DNA of 63,330 nucleotides, taken from positions 1 to 63,330 of the forward strand of contig JAFIEY010000199.1 in assembly GCA_020832345.1 (NCBI GenBank), read 5' to 3'. The position numbers and the translations under genes are program-made. Source of the stretch: Cryomorphaceae bacterium (GTDB lineage Bacteria; Bacteroidota; Bacteroidia; Flavobacteriales; Schleiferiaceae). The notes beneath the pieces are model-generated. The model was not told where the DNA came from. It was given only the letters and a program-made list of their open reading frames with translations, and ran no database searches. Position 1 is the first letter of the stretch. Each line of letters begins with the position of its first letter. This document shows positions 1-7,639 of the stretch, in pieces.

Positions 1-144
1 TGAGTCTGCTCTAAAAAGTCCCTTTCTGCCAAAATCTTCCTTGTCGGTAGATTTTTGAATCCTCACTAACAGCTGGTTAGCTCCGGTTCAAAAATCCCCT
101 CCGCGTCGATTTTGATTGATATCATCCTTTTTAGAGTGGACTCA
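1..144 (+). repeat. MITE-like element, full-length copy A
   Basis: This is a 144-bp element with imperfect 18-bp terminal inverted repeats: the left end TGAGTCTGCTCTAAAAAG matches the reverse complement of the right end with two mismatches. Its interior is palindromic: GATTTTTGAA at about 50-59 pairs with TTCAAAAATC further on, and an inner CTAAC pairs with GTTAG around an AGCTG loop. The window starts exactly at its first base, so the left flank cannot be checked; the right flank is AAAT. It lies just downstream of the 3' end of the patatin gene. I see no ORF of substance inside. It is one of five near-identical full-length copies in this window. Confidence 0.9.
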
Positions 145-150
145 AAATTG

Positions 151-197
151 CAAAAAAACGACCGGCGGGTTAAACTGTCGGTCGTTTGTTTTTTTGA
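151..197 (-). terminator. Intrinsic terminator overlapping the end of the patatin gene
   Basis: On the minus strand the stem AAACGACCG pairs with CGGTCGTTT across a loop that contains the TAA stop of the patatin gene, and a run of seven T follows. The upstream arm is therefore the last codons of the gene. It ends the six-gene operon that starts near 7.2 kb. Confidence 0.8.
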
Positions 198-2020
198 GGT
201 GACGACCAATCGATGGGTGTTTCCGAAAGTTTTTTATCCGTGTATTTCCGACTTTGTTCGATCGTTTCCAAGTGGCGATCCCAGGCCAAAAATCCAACTT
301 GCTGAACGGGCGGTTCTATGTGTAAATCACATCTTTGTATCGCCTCTTTGTATTTGTCGTAATTCGACAACACCATGGCTTCCATAATAATAGATGCAAA
401 TTTGGGCACTTTAATCCTTCGTCCGGTTACTTTATTTTTAATGTGTTCAACTGAATCCGGAACCCGATCATAATCCAGTTTATAGGATTTAAATTTATGA
501 AGTGTGACGATAATCTTTCGATTAATATTTTTCTTTTCCAGTGTTGAGATAGGCAAGTTATCCAAAATACCTCCATCCAAAAGCAGGTTGTTACCGTCCA
601 CTGCCGGGGGAAATAATCCGGGGAGGGAAATCGACGCCCGGGTTGCTTTATCCAATCGGCCATGGCTAATTTCACGTGCGGTTTTTTCGCTGAGATTTGC
701 GGACATACATGAAAAATTAATCCACAAATCTTCGATGTTTATATCGCCGTACAATTCATGAAGGAACTTATCCAAATCCTTTCCCTTCAAGAGGGAAATA
801 AATGGAAAGAAATTCATGTTTTTCCTTTTGGTGGGAATGAATTTAGCAATTCGATTTGCACTGCGCATTACTTCATCCTCCTCCAAATCCATGGCAAAAA
901 AGGCGCCGGCAATAGAACCCGCACTAGTTCCGCAAATATAATCCATGGGAACACCTTTATCCTTCAATGCTAAATATACACCTACATGGGCCATGCCCTT
1001 AGCACCACCTCCTGCCAATGCAATGCCCACAGCATTCCCGGAAATATACCGAACAACTCTGGCCATATCACACTTTCGATCCATGCGAACATGATGGTGC
1101 AAATGAACATTTCTATCCGTTAAAAAACGGGCGGTGTTTTCTGGTTTAGTTTTCCCATCTGCATGTAATAAAACCAAATGGGTAGTTTGCAGTTGATGAT
1201 GACCAGTATAAAGCTTTTTTTCTAAAACCGTCGGAGTTGGATTATCAGAAAAGGATTTTATCACAAAATACATATCTGCCTGCCGCGTGGATTGCTCAAA
1301 AAACGCAGGCTCATCTGGGGTGCTAATAATGAAAACGAAATCATGGTCGGATTCTGCCTGATCAAAAAATTGCTGAACACGAGCATTAACAAGGGGATCA
1401 TCTCCATTTAAATCCTTTGGTGTGACTCCCGTTACATTGTAAAATGTAGAGGCATCAATGGTTTTGCAAGTACCGGATTTTTGGATTTCCGTTTTGATTT
1501 CGGATAAAAAGGTTTTTGTGAGTGAGCCGGATTTTTCCACCAAAAGGGAAATCACACGACCGGGAGCAGAAGAATTATCCTTGCCCAATTGTTGTGTAGA
1601 ACGTCTGACAATGGTTTGCATGATGCCAAAAACCAAATTGGGAAAAAGACTCAAGAACTTTTTCAAACCTAGTTCATCGAGTTGTATCAGCACAGAGTCT
1701 CTAATGGCAAAAACGGAGGATGATCTTTTTTCCTTGGTAAACACACCCAATTCACCCACTGATTGTCCGGCAGCAACTTCTCCCAATTTTGTCATTTGAC
1801 CATCTTCTCCTTCCAAAACGGCGGATAATCTACCGCTGACCAAGAAGTAAATACAATCGGATGTAGCACCTTGGGAGATGATTTTCTCGCCACCTTTTAC
1901 AAATTTCCAGGAAACTAAATCTTTAATGGAATCCCATTGCGATTCTGAAATGCTTCCAAACACGGGTTTCAAAACATTTTGAATAACCGAAAAATCATAC
2001 TTGGGTACTTTTGGCTCCAT
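170..2020 (-). CDS. Cyclic-nucleotide-binding patatin-like phospholipase
   Basis: The 616-residue protein joins a cyclic-nucleotide-binding domain (about 15-140) to a C-terminal patatin lipase domain (about 330-540), the layout of neuropathy-target-esterase-like lipases. The patatin part shows the oxyanion motif GGGAKG (337-342), the nucleophile Ser366 in GTSAG and the dyad Asp482 in DGG. The phosphate-binding cassette keeps Gly89-Glu90-Leu91 and Arg99, so ligand binding is plausible. The middle region (about 150-325) is the one typical of this architecture and has no clear catalytic motif. An adenylate cyclase gene lies directly upstream in the same operon, so I infer that cAMP controls a membrane phospholipase or lysophospholipase activity. 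No signal peptide is visible, so it is probably cytoplasmic or peripheral. Confidence 0.88.
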   Translation of the reverse strand: MEPKVPKYDFSVIQNVLKPVFGSISESQWDSIKDLVSWKFVKGGEKIISQGATSDCIYFLVSGRLSAVLEGEDGQMTKLGEVAAGQSVGELGVFTKEKRSSSVFAIRDSVLIQLDELGLKKFLSLFPNLVFGIMQTIVRRSTQQLGKDNSSAPGRVISLLVEKSGSLTKTFLSEIKTEIQKSGTCKTIDASTFYNVTGVTPKDLNGDDPLVNARVQQFFDQAESDHDFVFIISTPDEPAFFEQSTRQADMYFVIKSFSDNPTPTVLEKKLYTGHHQLQTTHLVLLHADGKTKPENTARFLTDRNVHLHHHVRMDRKCDMARVVRYISGNAVGIALAGGGAKGMAHVGVYLALKDKGVPMDYICGTSAGSIAGAFFAMDLEEDEVMRSANRIAKFIPTKRKNMNFFPFISLLKGKDLDKFLHELYGDINIEDLWINFSCMSANLSEKTAREISHGRLDKATRASISLPGLFPPAVDGNNLLLDGGILDNLPISTLEKKNINRKIIVTLHKFKSYKLDYDRVPDSVEHIKNKVTGRRIKVPKFASIIMEAMVLSNYDKYKEAIQRCDLHIEPPVQQVGFLAWDRHLETIEQSRKYTDKKLSETPIDWSSPQKNKRPTV

Positions 2021-2129
2021 TTTACTTTTAGTTATTTAATCACTGCGAGAAAACGACTAAGTCAAGTACAATTAGACTTCTTCTCGTCGTCGTATTTTAA
2101 CGAATTAGTGTAAATTTTCTATTCAAATC

Positions 2130-3083
2130 TCAAAGTTTAATTTTTTGCAGCAATAATTCCAGTGCAGTTGTTAAGTGATGTCGATTAGAAATAGACTGCA
2201 ACTCGCTAAACGAAATGTTTTCCTTAAAGGCAAAACCATTTTCGGTAATTTGCAGATAGGGATTATTTTCCAGTAAGAGTTTTTCTTTGGAGTGCCCAAT
2301 AGAATTTAATTCGTGGACTTCAACGGGAAAGTGAATTCCCCGAATTTCGAGTTTTTGTTTAAACGAAGTATTAAAAGTTGGCGAAAGCAAATTCTTGGTC
2401 ACCGAGCTGATAAAAATTGAACCCGGCTTAGCAAGGGACTCTAACCGACTGGCGATATTCACATTACCACCTATAATGGTATAATCCATTCTATTTTCAG
2501 ATCCAAAATTTCCAACGGTACAATATCCGGAATGAATGCCCATACGTGCTTTTAGTCCGTGTTCAATGCCCTTATTTTTCCATTTCTTATCAATTTCCTG
2601 ACATTTAACCTGCATTTCAATCGCCATGGCACAGCAGTCTTCCGCGTGTTGTTTATCATTTATAAATTGCGGATCACCAAAGAACACCATGAGGGCATCC
2701 CCAATAAACTTATCGATAGTTCCACCGTGTTTATGGGCAATAAGTGCCATATCGTTGAGGTATCCATTGAGTAAGTCCGACAAGACTTCCGGATCGGTTC
2801 GATCGGAGATTTCGGTAAAACTAACGATATCGGAGAAAAAAATAGTAAGGAACTTTCTCTTATAAGAAAGCGTAACCTCTTGCCCATTTCCCACGATAGA
2901 TTCAAACAGTTGGGGCGAGAGGTATTTTTTGAGTTGATTGATCAAATTGGAAATGTCTCGGTTTTTAAGCTCAAGTTCGTTTTCCATGACCGAGCTGTGT
3001 TCGGCGATGGTTTCGTAAAGATTTTTGAGGTCATTTACCTCATCAATTAATTTTTGTTTATCCCATTGTTGGATGTTATCCAT
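2130..3083 (-). CDS. Class III adenylate cyclase, soluble
   Basis: This 317-residue protein has a short N-terminal coiled coil (about 10-50) and a class III nucleotide cyclase domain (about 75-255). The catalytic set looks complete: metal-binding Asp85 and Asp129, Lys125 and Asp200 at the adenine-selecting positions, and Asn209 and Arg213 of the transition-state pair. Lys plus Asp favours ATP over GTP, so cAMP is the expected product. No membrane segment is visible. The roughly 60 C-terminal residues match no domain I recognise. It follows the STAS-like gene by 19 bp and precedes the cyclic-nucleotide-binding patatin gene by 109 bp, which suggests that maker and sensor of one messenger are co-expressed. 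Confidence 0.9.
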   Translation of the reverse strand: MDNIQQWDKQKLIDEVNDLKNLYETIAEHSSVMENELELKNRDISNLINQLKKYLSPQLFESIVGNGQEVTLSYKRKFLTIFFSDIVSFTEISDRTDPEVLSDLLNGYLNDMALIAHKHGGTIDKFIGDALMVFFGDPQFINDKQHAEDCCAMAIEMQVKCQEIDKKWKNKGIEHGLKARMGIHSGYCTVGNFGSENRMDYTIIGGNVNIASRLESLAKPGSIFISSVTKNLLSPTFNTSFKQKLEIRGIHFPVEVHELNSIGHSKEKLLLENNPYLQITENGFAFKENISFSELQSISNRHHLTTALELLLQKIKL

Positions 3084-3102
3084 GGTTCAGGTTTGGCTTA
3101 AT

Positions 3103-3447
3103 TTAGTTCATTTCCAATTTAATATTGGGCCACAATTTTTTAAAATTGGAAAGTGATTTTTGTTGCCATGAAACTTCATTAGAACCTTTAACCGTAAGTT
3201 CTAATCCTCCATTCTTTTTACAATTGAGAATAAACAAACTAATGGTTGTAATTCCCGAACTGTTTAAGAATTGTAAATTTTCAAAATCAAGCACAAGGGA
3301 ATCGTCAAATGTGTTTCCGTGTTCCTTGAGAAAATCTGCAACCTGCTCATATTCTTTCATATTGGCAAGTCGCATAGAACCACTAAATTTTATGCTGCTG
3401 CTGTTTTCATCTAATGTAACTTCAGCGTCTCCTGCTTTCAGTGTCAT
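3103..3447 (-). CDS. STAS-like anti-sigma-antagonist-type regulator (slr1659-like)
   Basis: This 114-residue protein has the size and fold signature of a STAS domain: alternating strands and helices with LNSSGITTI near residue 62, where STAS phospho-acceptor serines normally sit. It resembles the slr1659 superfamily that commonly sits beside slr1658-type proteins. Here it follows a GHKL-like protein by 47 bp, with a PP2C phosphatase just before that. This is the usual parts list of a partner switch: kinase or binder, phospho-switch and phosphatase. The phosphorylation role is inferred from context. The downstream target is unknown. Confidence 0.72.
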   Translation of the reverse strand: MTLKAGDAEVTLDENSSSIKFSGSMRLANMKEYEQVADFLKEHGNTFDDSLVLDFENLQFLNSSGITTISLFILNCKKNGGLELTVKGSNEVSWQQKSLSNFKKLWPNIKLEMN

Positions 3448-3494
3448 AATTATTTCGTTTTCGATTGGGTTTTATTTCTTATTCAAGATGCCAA

Positions 3495-4148
3495 CTAGGC
3501 ACTTTCCAGACTGTAATAAACCTGAATTTTCACTCGGTGAGTACCGTCTTCGGAGTGGAATCTTGCACCAATTTTAATGGGGTAGTCTTTGAGTAAAAGC
3601 ATGATGCCAATACCTGAACCTTCAGGACTATCGCTTTTCTCGGCCAGGGTTTGATAGTATAAACCTTCCAAATCTTCGCATTCAAGCAAATTCTTAACGT
3701 GTTTTTTATACCCCTCATAATGGTTTATGGTGGTAATGTTTTCTATTTCAATTTTCAGAATTGAATCGTAGAGCATGAGGTGAATTTTTACTTCACCACC
3801 GCGTTTTACGGAATACTTTGTAGCATTTTCTATCAGCTCATTAAAAATGGTTGAAATAGAATTTTCTAAAACTTGAGATTTTTCTCTTGTGTTGCCGTAA
3901 AAAGCTGCAACAAAATCTGCCAACATTCCGCATCGTTTCCAGTAGGAAATCATATCTATTGGCTTTAGTCGGATAAACACATTCCCTTCCGCGGGAATGC
4001 TTTCGTGGATGATATTAAAATCACCGATTACAACTTCTTCGTTCATGGATTTTTGGGTTTGTTGTGTCACCATTTCAGTCGGGTTATCATTATTTTCCAG
4101 GGGGTGTCTCATTGTGGGCAATATTTTTTCTTGAGGCAAAGTACTCAT
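3495..4148 (-). CDS. GHKL ATPase-like regulator (slr1658-like)
   Basis: This 217-residue protein carries an N-box-like NELIENATKYS near residue 100 and a G-box-like GSGIGIML near 182, as in the GHKL ATP-binding fold of anti-sigma-factor kinases. The first 50 residues are polar and probably disordered. I see no histidine-kinase dimerisation helix, so it is more like an RsbW-type serine kinase or a nucleotide-binding partner than a two-component sensor. It overlaps the upstream phosphatase gene by 4 bp (ATGA) and precedes the STAS-like gene, which supports a partner-switching module. Whether the nucleotide site is functional cannot be judged here. Confidence 0.72.
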   Translation of the reverse strand: MSTLPQEKILPTMRHPLENNDNPTEMVTQQTQKSMNEEVVIGDFNIIHESIPAEGNVFIRLKPIDMISYWKRCGMLADFVAAFYGNTREKSQVLENSISTIFNELIENATKYSVKRGGEVKIHLMLYDSILKIEIENITTINHYEGYKKHVKNLLECEDLEGLYYQTLAEKSDSPEGSGIGIMLLLKDYPIKIGARFHSEDGTHRVKIQVYYSLESA

Positions 4149-5701
4149 GATTCTGGTTTTTCATTTTTTTTAAAGGCAATAGCGGTAATATCATCCATGA
4201 TTTCCCGTTTACCCACAAACTGATAAACATCATCATAAATGGCTTTTAGCAGTTTTTTCGGACCTTTAGATGCATTGTTTTCAAACACTTCCATAAGTCT
4301 GTCTTCTCCATAAAAAGCGCCATCGGGATCTTCCGCTTCGGTCAGACCATCGGTATAAAAGAAGTACAAGTCGCCGTGATTTAAGGGCAAATCTTGTTCT
4401 CGTAAGTGTTCACCAACATCTTCAATTAAACCAATGTAAATCCCTAAATCTTCTGTGGAAATCATTTTACATGATTGTTTTTCCGCGTCGAAATACAGGA
4501 TGTTTTCGTGTTGCCCACAAACTGTGAGCTTATCTTCTTCAATTCGAGCCAAAATCATCGTTAGATTCCGAAAATCTTCCATTCTATTTCGGATATTTCG
4601 ATATAAAATGGTGTTGATTCGATTGAGTGCTTTGGGCAATTCCATCCGATGGTCGTCGAGTGTAGCCCTTGTAATGCTTTGTGCCATCAACATTACAAGA
4701 CCGGATTGTAATCCGTGGTCAGTAACATCGCCAATGGCCAAAATGGCAGATTTATCCTTTTGAGGTAAAAATTCGTAAAAGTCTCCACCAACTTCAGATG
4801 CAGGATCCATCCTAGCGGCCACTTCAATGCCTATTTGTGCAACAAATTCTTGTTCATTGGGCAGCATCATCAACTGGATTTTCCTCGCAACATCGAGTTC
4901 CATACCCATTCGCATGTTCTCATTTTTGAGCTGCATTTTTTCCTCGTTGGCAATATTGATTTTCTCAATTACCGTAGGAATGACATTCAGCACCCGGGAA
5001 ATCATGTTGGATTCAAAATACACCGCTAAGAAAGCGAAAATCATAAATATCATCCAAACAGTGAAGTAAAGCAAAATTGGTCCGGGAACCAATCGCTTGT
5101 CTTGCAGTTCTACCAAACGTTCCTCTGCATCCAAATCACCTTTGGCCAACGCATCATTAAAAGCGGTAACTTCTTCTTGGGTAAGTAAGTGATATTCAAA
5201 ACCGGGGCCAATATTGTAATAAGCCACCGCAAGACTTAGTCCACTAATAATAAACCAAATTACGGCAGTTTTCCGTCCGAGTACCGTACCGACAACAAAT
5301 AAAAGAATAACGGAAAATCCGAAATCCACCAACATGCTCATTGCGGTATTAATACTTGCATGAACAATAAGCAAAGCCATCAACATGGCGATTAAGATGG
5401 AGGCCCAGGCGGTTACCTTGTCCTTTTTTATCGTGCCTTGCGTTTTCCCGGATAATACCCTAAAATTATAATTAAGCGATAAAGCATTGATTAAAATGAG
5501 AAGCGGATAGAAGATTAAATCACGTGCAGGATCGGGCAACGTACCAAAATTGATAAGTTGAATAACGAGAAATAATACCAGAGATGCTATAAAAACTGCA
5601 TTTACAGCAATAAGAATTTTTCGGCTTGTATCCCGTCCCGGTTCTGCTAGCATCTGTCCTGCTTCTAGCAGAACGTCATCATTGTGATTAATATTCTCCA
5701 A
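4145..5701 (-). CDS. Membrane-anchored PP2C (SpoIIE-type) serine phosphatase
   Basis: The 518-residue protein has about six hydrophobic segments between residues 28 and 235, a short coiled-coil linker, and a SpoIIE/RsbU-type PP2C domain from about 275. The metal-site motifs are present: EVGGDFYEF near 300, DVTDHG near 322, FYTDGLTEAED near 455 and DDITAIA near 505. It should dephosphorylate a phosphorylated STAS protein, and the best candidate is the one two genes downstream. The membrane domain presumably senses an envelope or lipid signal, but I do not recognise its type. It starts 3 bp after the acyltransferase-methyltransferase gene. Confidence 0.88.
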   Translation of the reverse strand: MENINHNDDVLLEAGQMLAEPGRDTSRKILIAVNAVFIASLVLFLVIQLINFGTLPDPARDLIFYPLLILINALSLNYNFRVLSGKTQGTIKKDKVTAWASILIAMLMALLIVHASINTAMSMLVDFGFSVILLFVVGTVLGRKTAVIWFIISGLSLAVAYYNIGPGFEYHLLTQEEVTAFNDALAKGDLDAEERLVELQDKRLVPGPILLYFTVWMIFMIFAFLAVYFESNMISRVLNVIPTVIEKINIANEEKMQLKNENMRMGMELDVARKIQLMMLPNEQEFVAQIGIEVAARMDPASEVGGDFYEFLPQKDKSAILAIGDVTDHGLQSGLVMLMAQSITRATLDDHRMELPKALNRINTILYRNIRNRMEDFRNLTMILARIEEDKLTVCGQHENILYFDAEKQSCKMISTEDLGIYIGLIEDVGEHLREQDLPLNHGDLYFFYTDGLTEAEDPDGAFYGEDRLMEVFENNASKGPKKLLKAIYDDVYQFVGKREIMDDITAIAFKKNEKPES

Positions 5702-5704
5702 TGG

Positions 5705-7195
5705 TCAGCGTTTTTGATAAATCTTTGTTTCTATACGAATAGATATATCATCGTTGTGGGTAGAGTAATGTGATTCTGCCAGTTCAAATTCAGCTTCAAT
5801 TTCAGGTCGTTGACCCATAAAAGCAAACATTGCCCACATGGTCCATTTTCCCAATCTGAGGTGATTTCCTTCCAGTACAGGACCGTTTTCAGTGCCTGTG
5901 TTTGTTGTGGTTATGGTGAATTCTTCCACCAAGCTAAATCCCCCCGTTTCAGCCAAACTATTCATTTCTAGCATAATCTTTCGATTTCCCTCATACATAT
6001 CACTATGTTTTTGCACCATAGTTTTTATGACATCGGGACCCTCAAAAGTTGCATCATTAACATCCGTAACTATGAAATATCCTTGGTTGGCTAATATACG
6101 GTGGATTTCTTTTATAGCTAAATATGGCTTCAACAAGTGTATAAATAAAAATGAGGTGTGAACTAAGTCAAATTTTTTATCCTCAATTAATACATTATAC
6201 ACTGAACCATTGAACCATTGAATATGCGGATGAGAAAATTTTGCATAGTCTATAAGGTCTTTATCTATGTCTATACCGGTAAGATTTTTACCTTTTGATT
6301 CCGGCAACTTACTTATAAGCGACAAATACACGCCCGGACCGCAACCCATATCAAGAACATTTTGGATGGATGGATTGTTTTTTAACAACGATCGCCAAAT
6401 TTTTTCCTGGGTTAGAAATAGCATCCTGGCTTGAGCCGATAACCGGGGAAGTTCATCGCCCAATGAAAGAGGTTGAAGGTATAAATTGTTTTCATCCAAA
6501 TCAATGTGATAAGAACCAGCCAGCGCTTGATTGCTTTGGATGTGGTGGGCCAAATCGGGAAGTGAAATTTTGTGGTTTTCCTTTTGACGGGAAGAAAAAT
6601 TCCGCATGGCCAGCACCAACTTTTTTAATCTAATGGGTTCATCAATCAACAAAACATCCACCTCCTCATCACCGTCCTTTGCTTCAAATATTTTATTGAA
6701 ACCATAAATCCGATTATAACTATCGCGAAACCTACGGTGTGCACCTGCAAGCGAAGCAAATAATCCCGCCGGCTCAAAAAGTTCAAAAACGCTTTTTATT
6801 CCAAAGGCGACCATAAGACTTGCCATTTTCTTATCTCGATATTCGGGAAGTTCAGCCCTACGGGAAAATTGAACCAGATTGCGTGAATGACCGGTAATAC
6901 CCAAATTTTCGAGATGTGGGTGGCCGGGTGGAAAAACAAACATGCTAACGGTAGAAACCAATTCGTTGCTATTAAACAAGCCCAAATGAAGTCCCAACTC
7001 ATCATAAGGTGAATCAACAACGTAATCATCTAATTTTTGCTCTTCTACAAAAACGCGGTGTCGAAGCGCACGTATAGCATCTTTGTACTGATCAAAAAGC
7101 ATCCAACGTAGAGAGAACTGATGCTGATCGTCAATTTGTTCTCTTGATTTATTATTTGGTGCCACGAGAGTTTCGTTTTGCAGTTTTGAGTGCAT
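5705..7195 (-). CDS. GNAT/FeeM-like acyltransferase fused to a SAM methyltransferase
   Basis: The 496-residue protein has two parts. Residues 30-210 look like a GNAT-fold acyltransferase of the N-acyl amino acid synthase or autoinducer-synthase type, with LRHRVFVEEQ near 43 and an arginine-rich FSRRAELPEYR segment near 110. Residues about 265-400 form a class I methyltransferase with motif I VLDMGCGPGV near 283. A single chain that could acylate and then methylate a small amine would make a lipid-like product, possibly a signal; this is inference. It is the first gene of the operon, preceded by a 444-bp gap with a good promoter match. Substrate and chain length are unknown. Confidence 0.68.
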   Translation of the reverse strand: MHSKLQNETLVAPNNKSREQIDDQHQFSLRWMLFDQYKDAIRALRHRVFVEEQKLDDYVVDSPYDELGLHLGLFNSNELVSTVSMFVFPPGHPHLENLGITGHSRNLVQFSRRAELPEYRDKKMASLMVAFGIKSVFELFEPAGLFASLAGAHRRFRDSYNRIYGFNKIFEAKDGDEEVDVLLIDEPIRLKKLVLAMRNFSSRQKENHKISLPDLAHHIQSNQALAGSYHIDLDENNLYLQPLSLGDELPRLSAQARMLFLTQEKIWRSLLKNNPSIQNVLDMGCGPGVYLSLISKLPESKGKNLTGIDIDKDLIDYAKFSHPHIQWFNGSVYNVLIEDKKFDLVHTSFLFIHLLKPYLAIKEIHRILANQGYFIVTDVNDATFEGPDVIKTMVQKHSDMYEGNRKIMLEMNSLAETGGFSLVEEFTITTTNTGTENGPVLEGNHLRLGKWTMWAMFAFMGQRPEIEAEFELAESHYSTHNDDISIRIETKIYQKR

Positions 7196-7639
7196 TGCAA
7201 TAGGATTTATTGTTCCGGATGTTTTACCCGTAATAAATTCTCGAATTGTGAAATCTGAGACAATGATATGCAGTTTTCAAAACGCTTTGTAAAGTGATAA
7301 TTAGTGAGAAGCATTCAGAAGAATAATTAGGGTTTCCGACAAATGTACAAATCAAAATCGCAAATTCACAAATGTGAAAAGTGTTTTTTTATTATGATAA
7401 CAAATAGAAATAAAATAAATATTATATCCTTGTTTTTTAAAAAATAATTCAATTATATATACTTTTTTCTGACATCCAATATTTCTTAAATCAGGCTATA
7501 TTTATCTTCCCGTATATTTTTATTTTCCAAAAATCGAACTTATTTGTCGAATTTTTTCCACAAAATGGGATATTATACAAAATTTTCAATAGGTTTTTTC
7601 TATTAAAATGACCCCCTAAAAATGGATTTTTTGAAAGAT
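7196..7639. other. AT-rich intergenic region between the signalling operon and menD
   Basis: The 444-bp gap holds no ORF that looks real. Its left part holds a promoter match driving the signalling operon leftwards. The right part (about 7380-7620) is very AT-rich with long A and T runs, and menD ends at its right edge, reading leftwards into it. No clear intrinsic terminator for menD is visible, and no RNA gene was recognised. Confidence 0.6.
7340..7372 (-). promoter_or_regulatory. Putative promoter of the six-gene signalling operon
   Basis: On the minus strand TTTG is followed after 21 bases by TACATTTG, matching the Bacteroidota form TTTG-N(19-21)-TAnnTTTG. It would give a leader of about 135 bases before the start codon at 7195. 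Confidence 0.5.
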
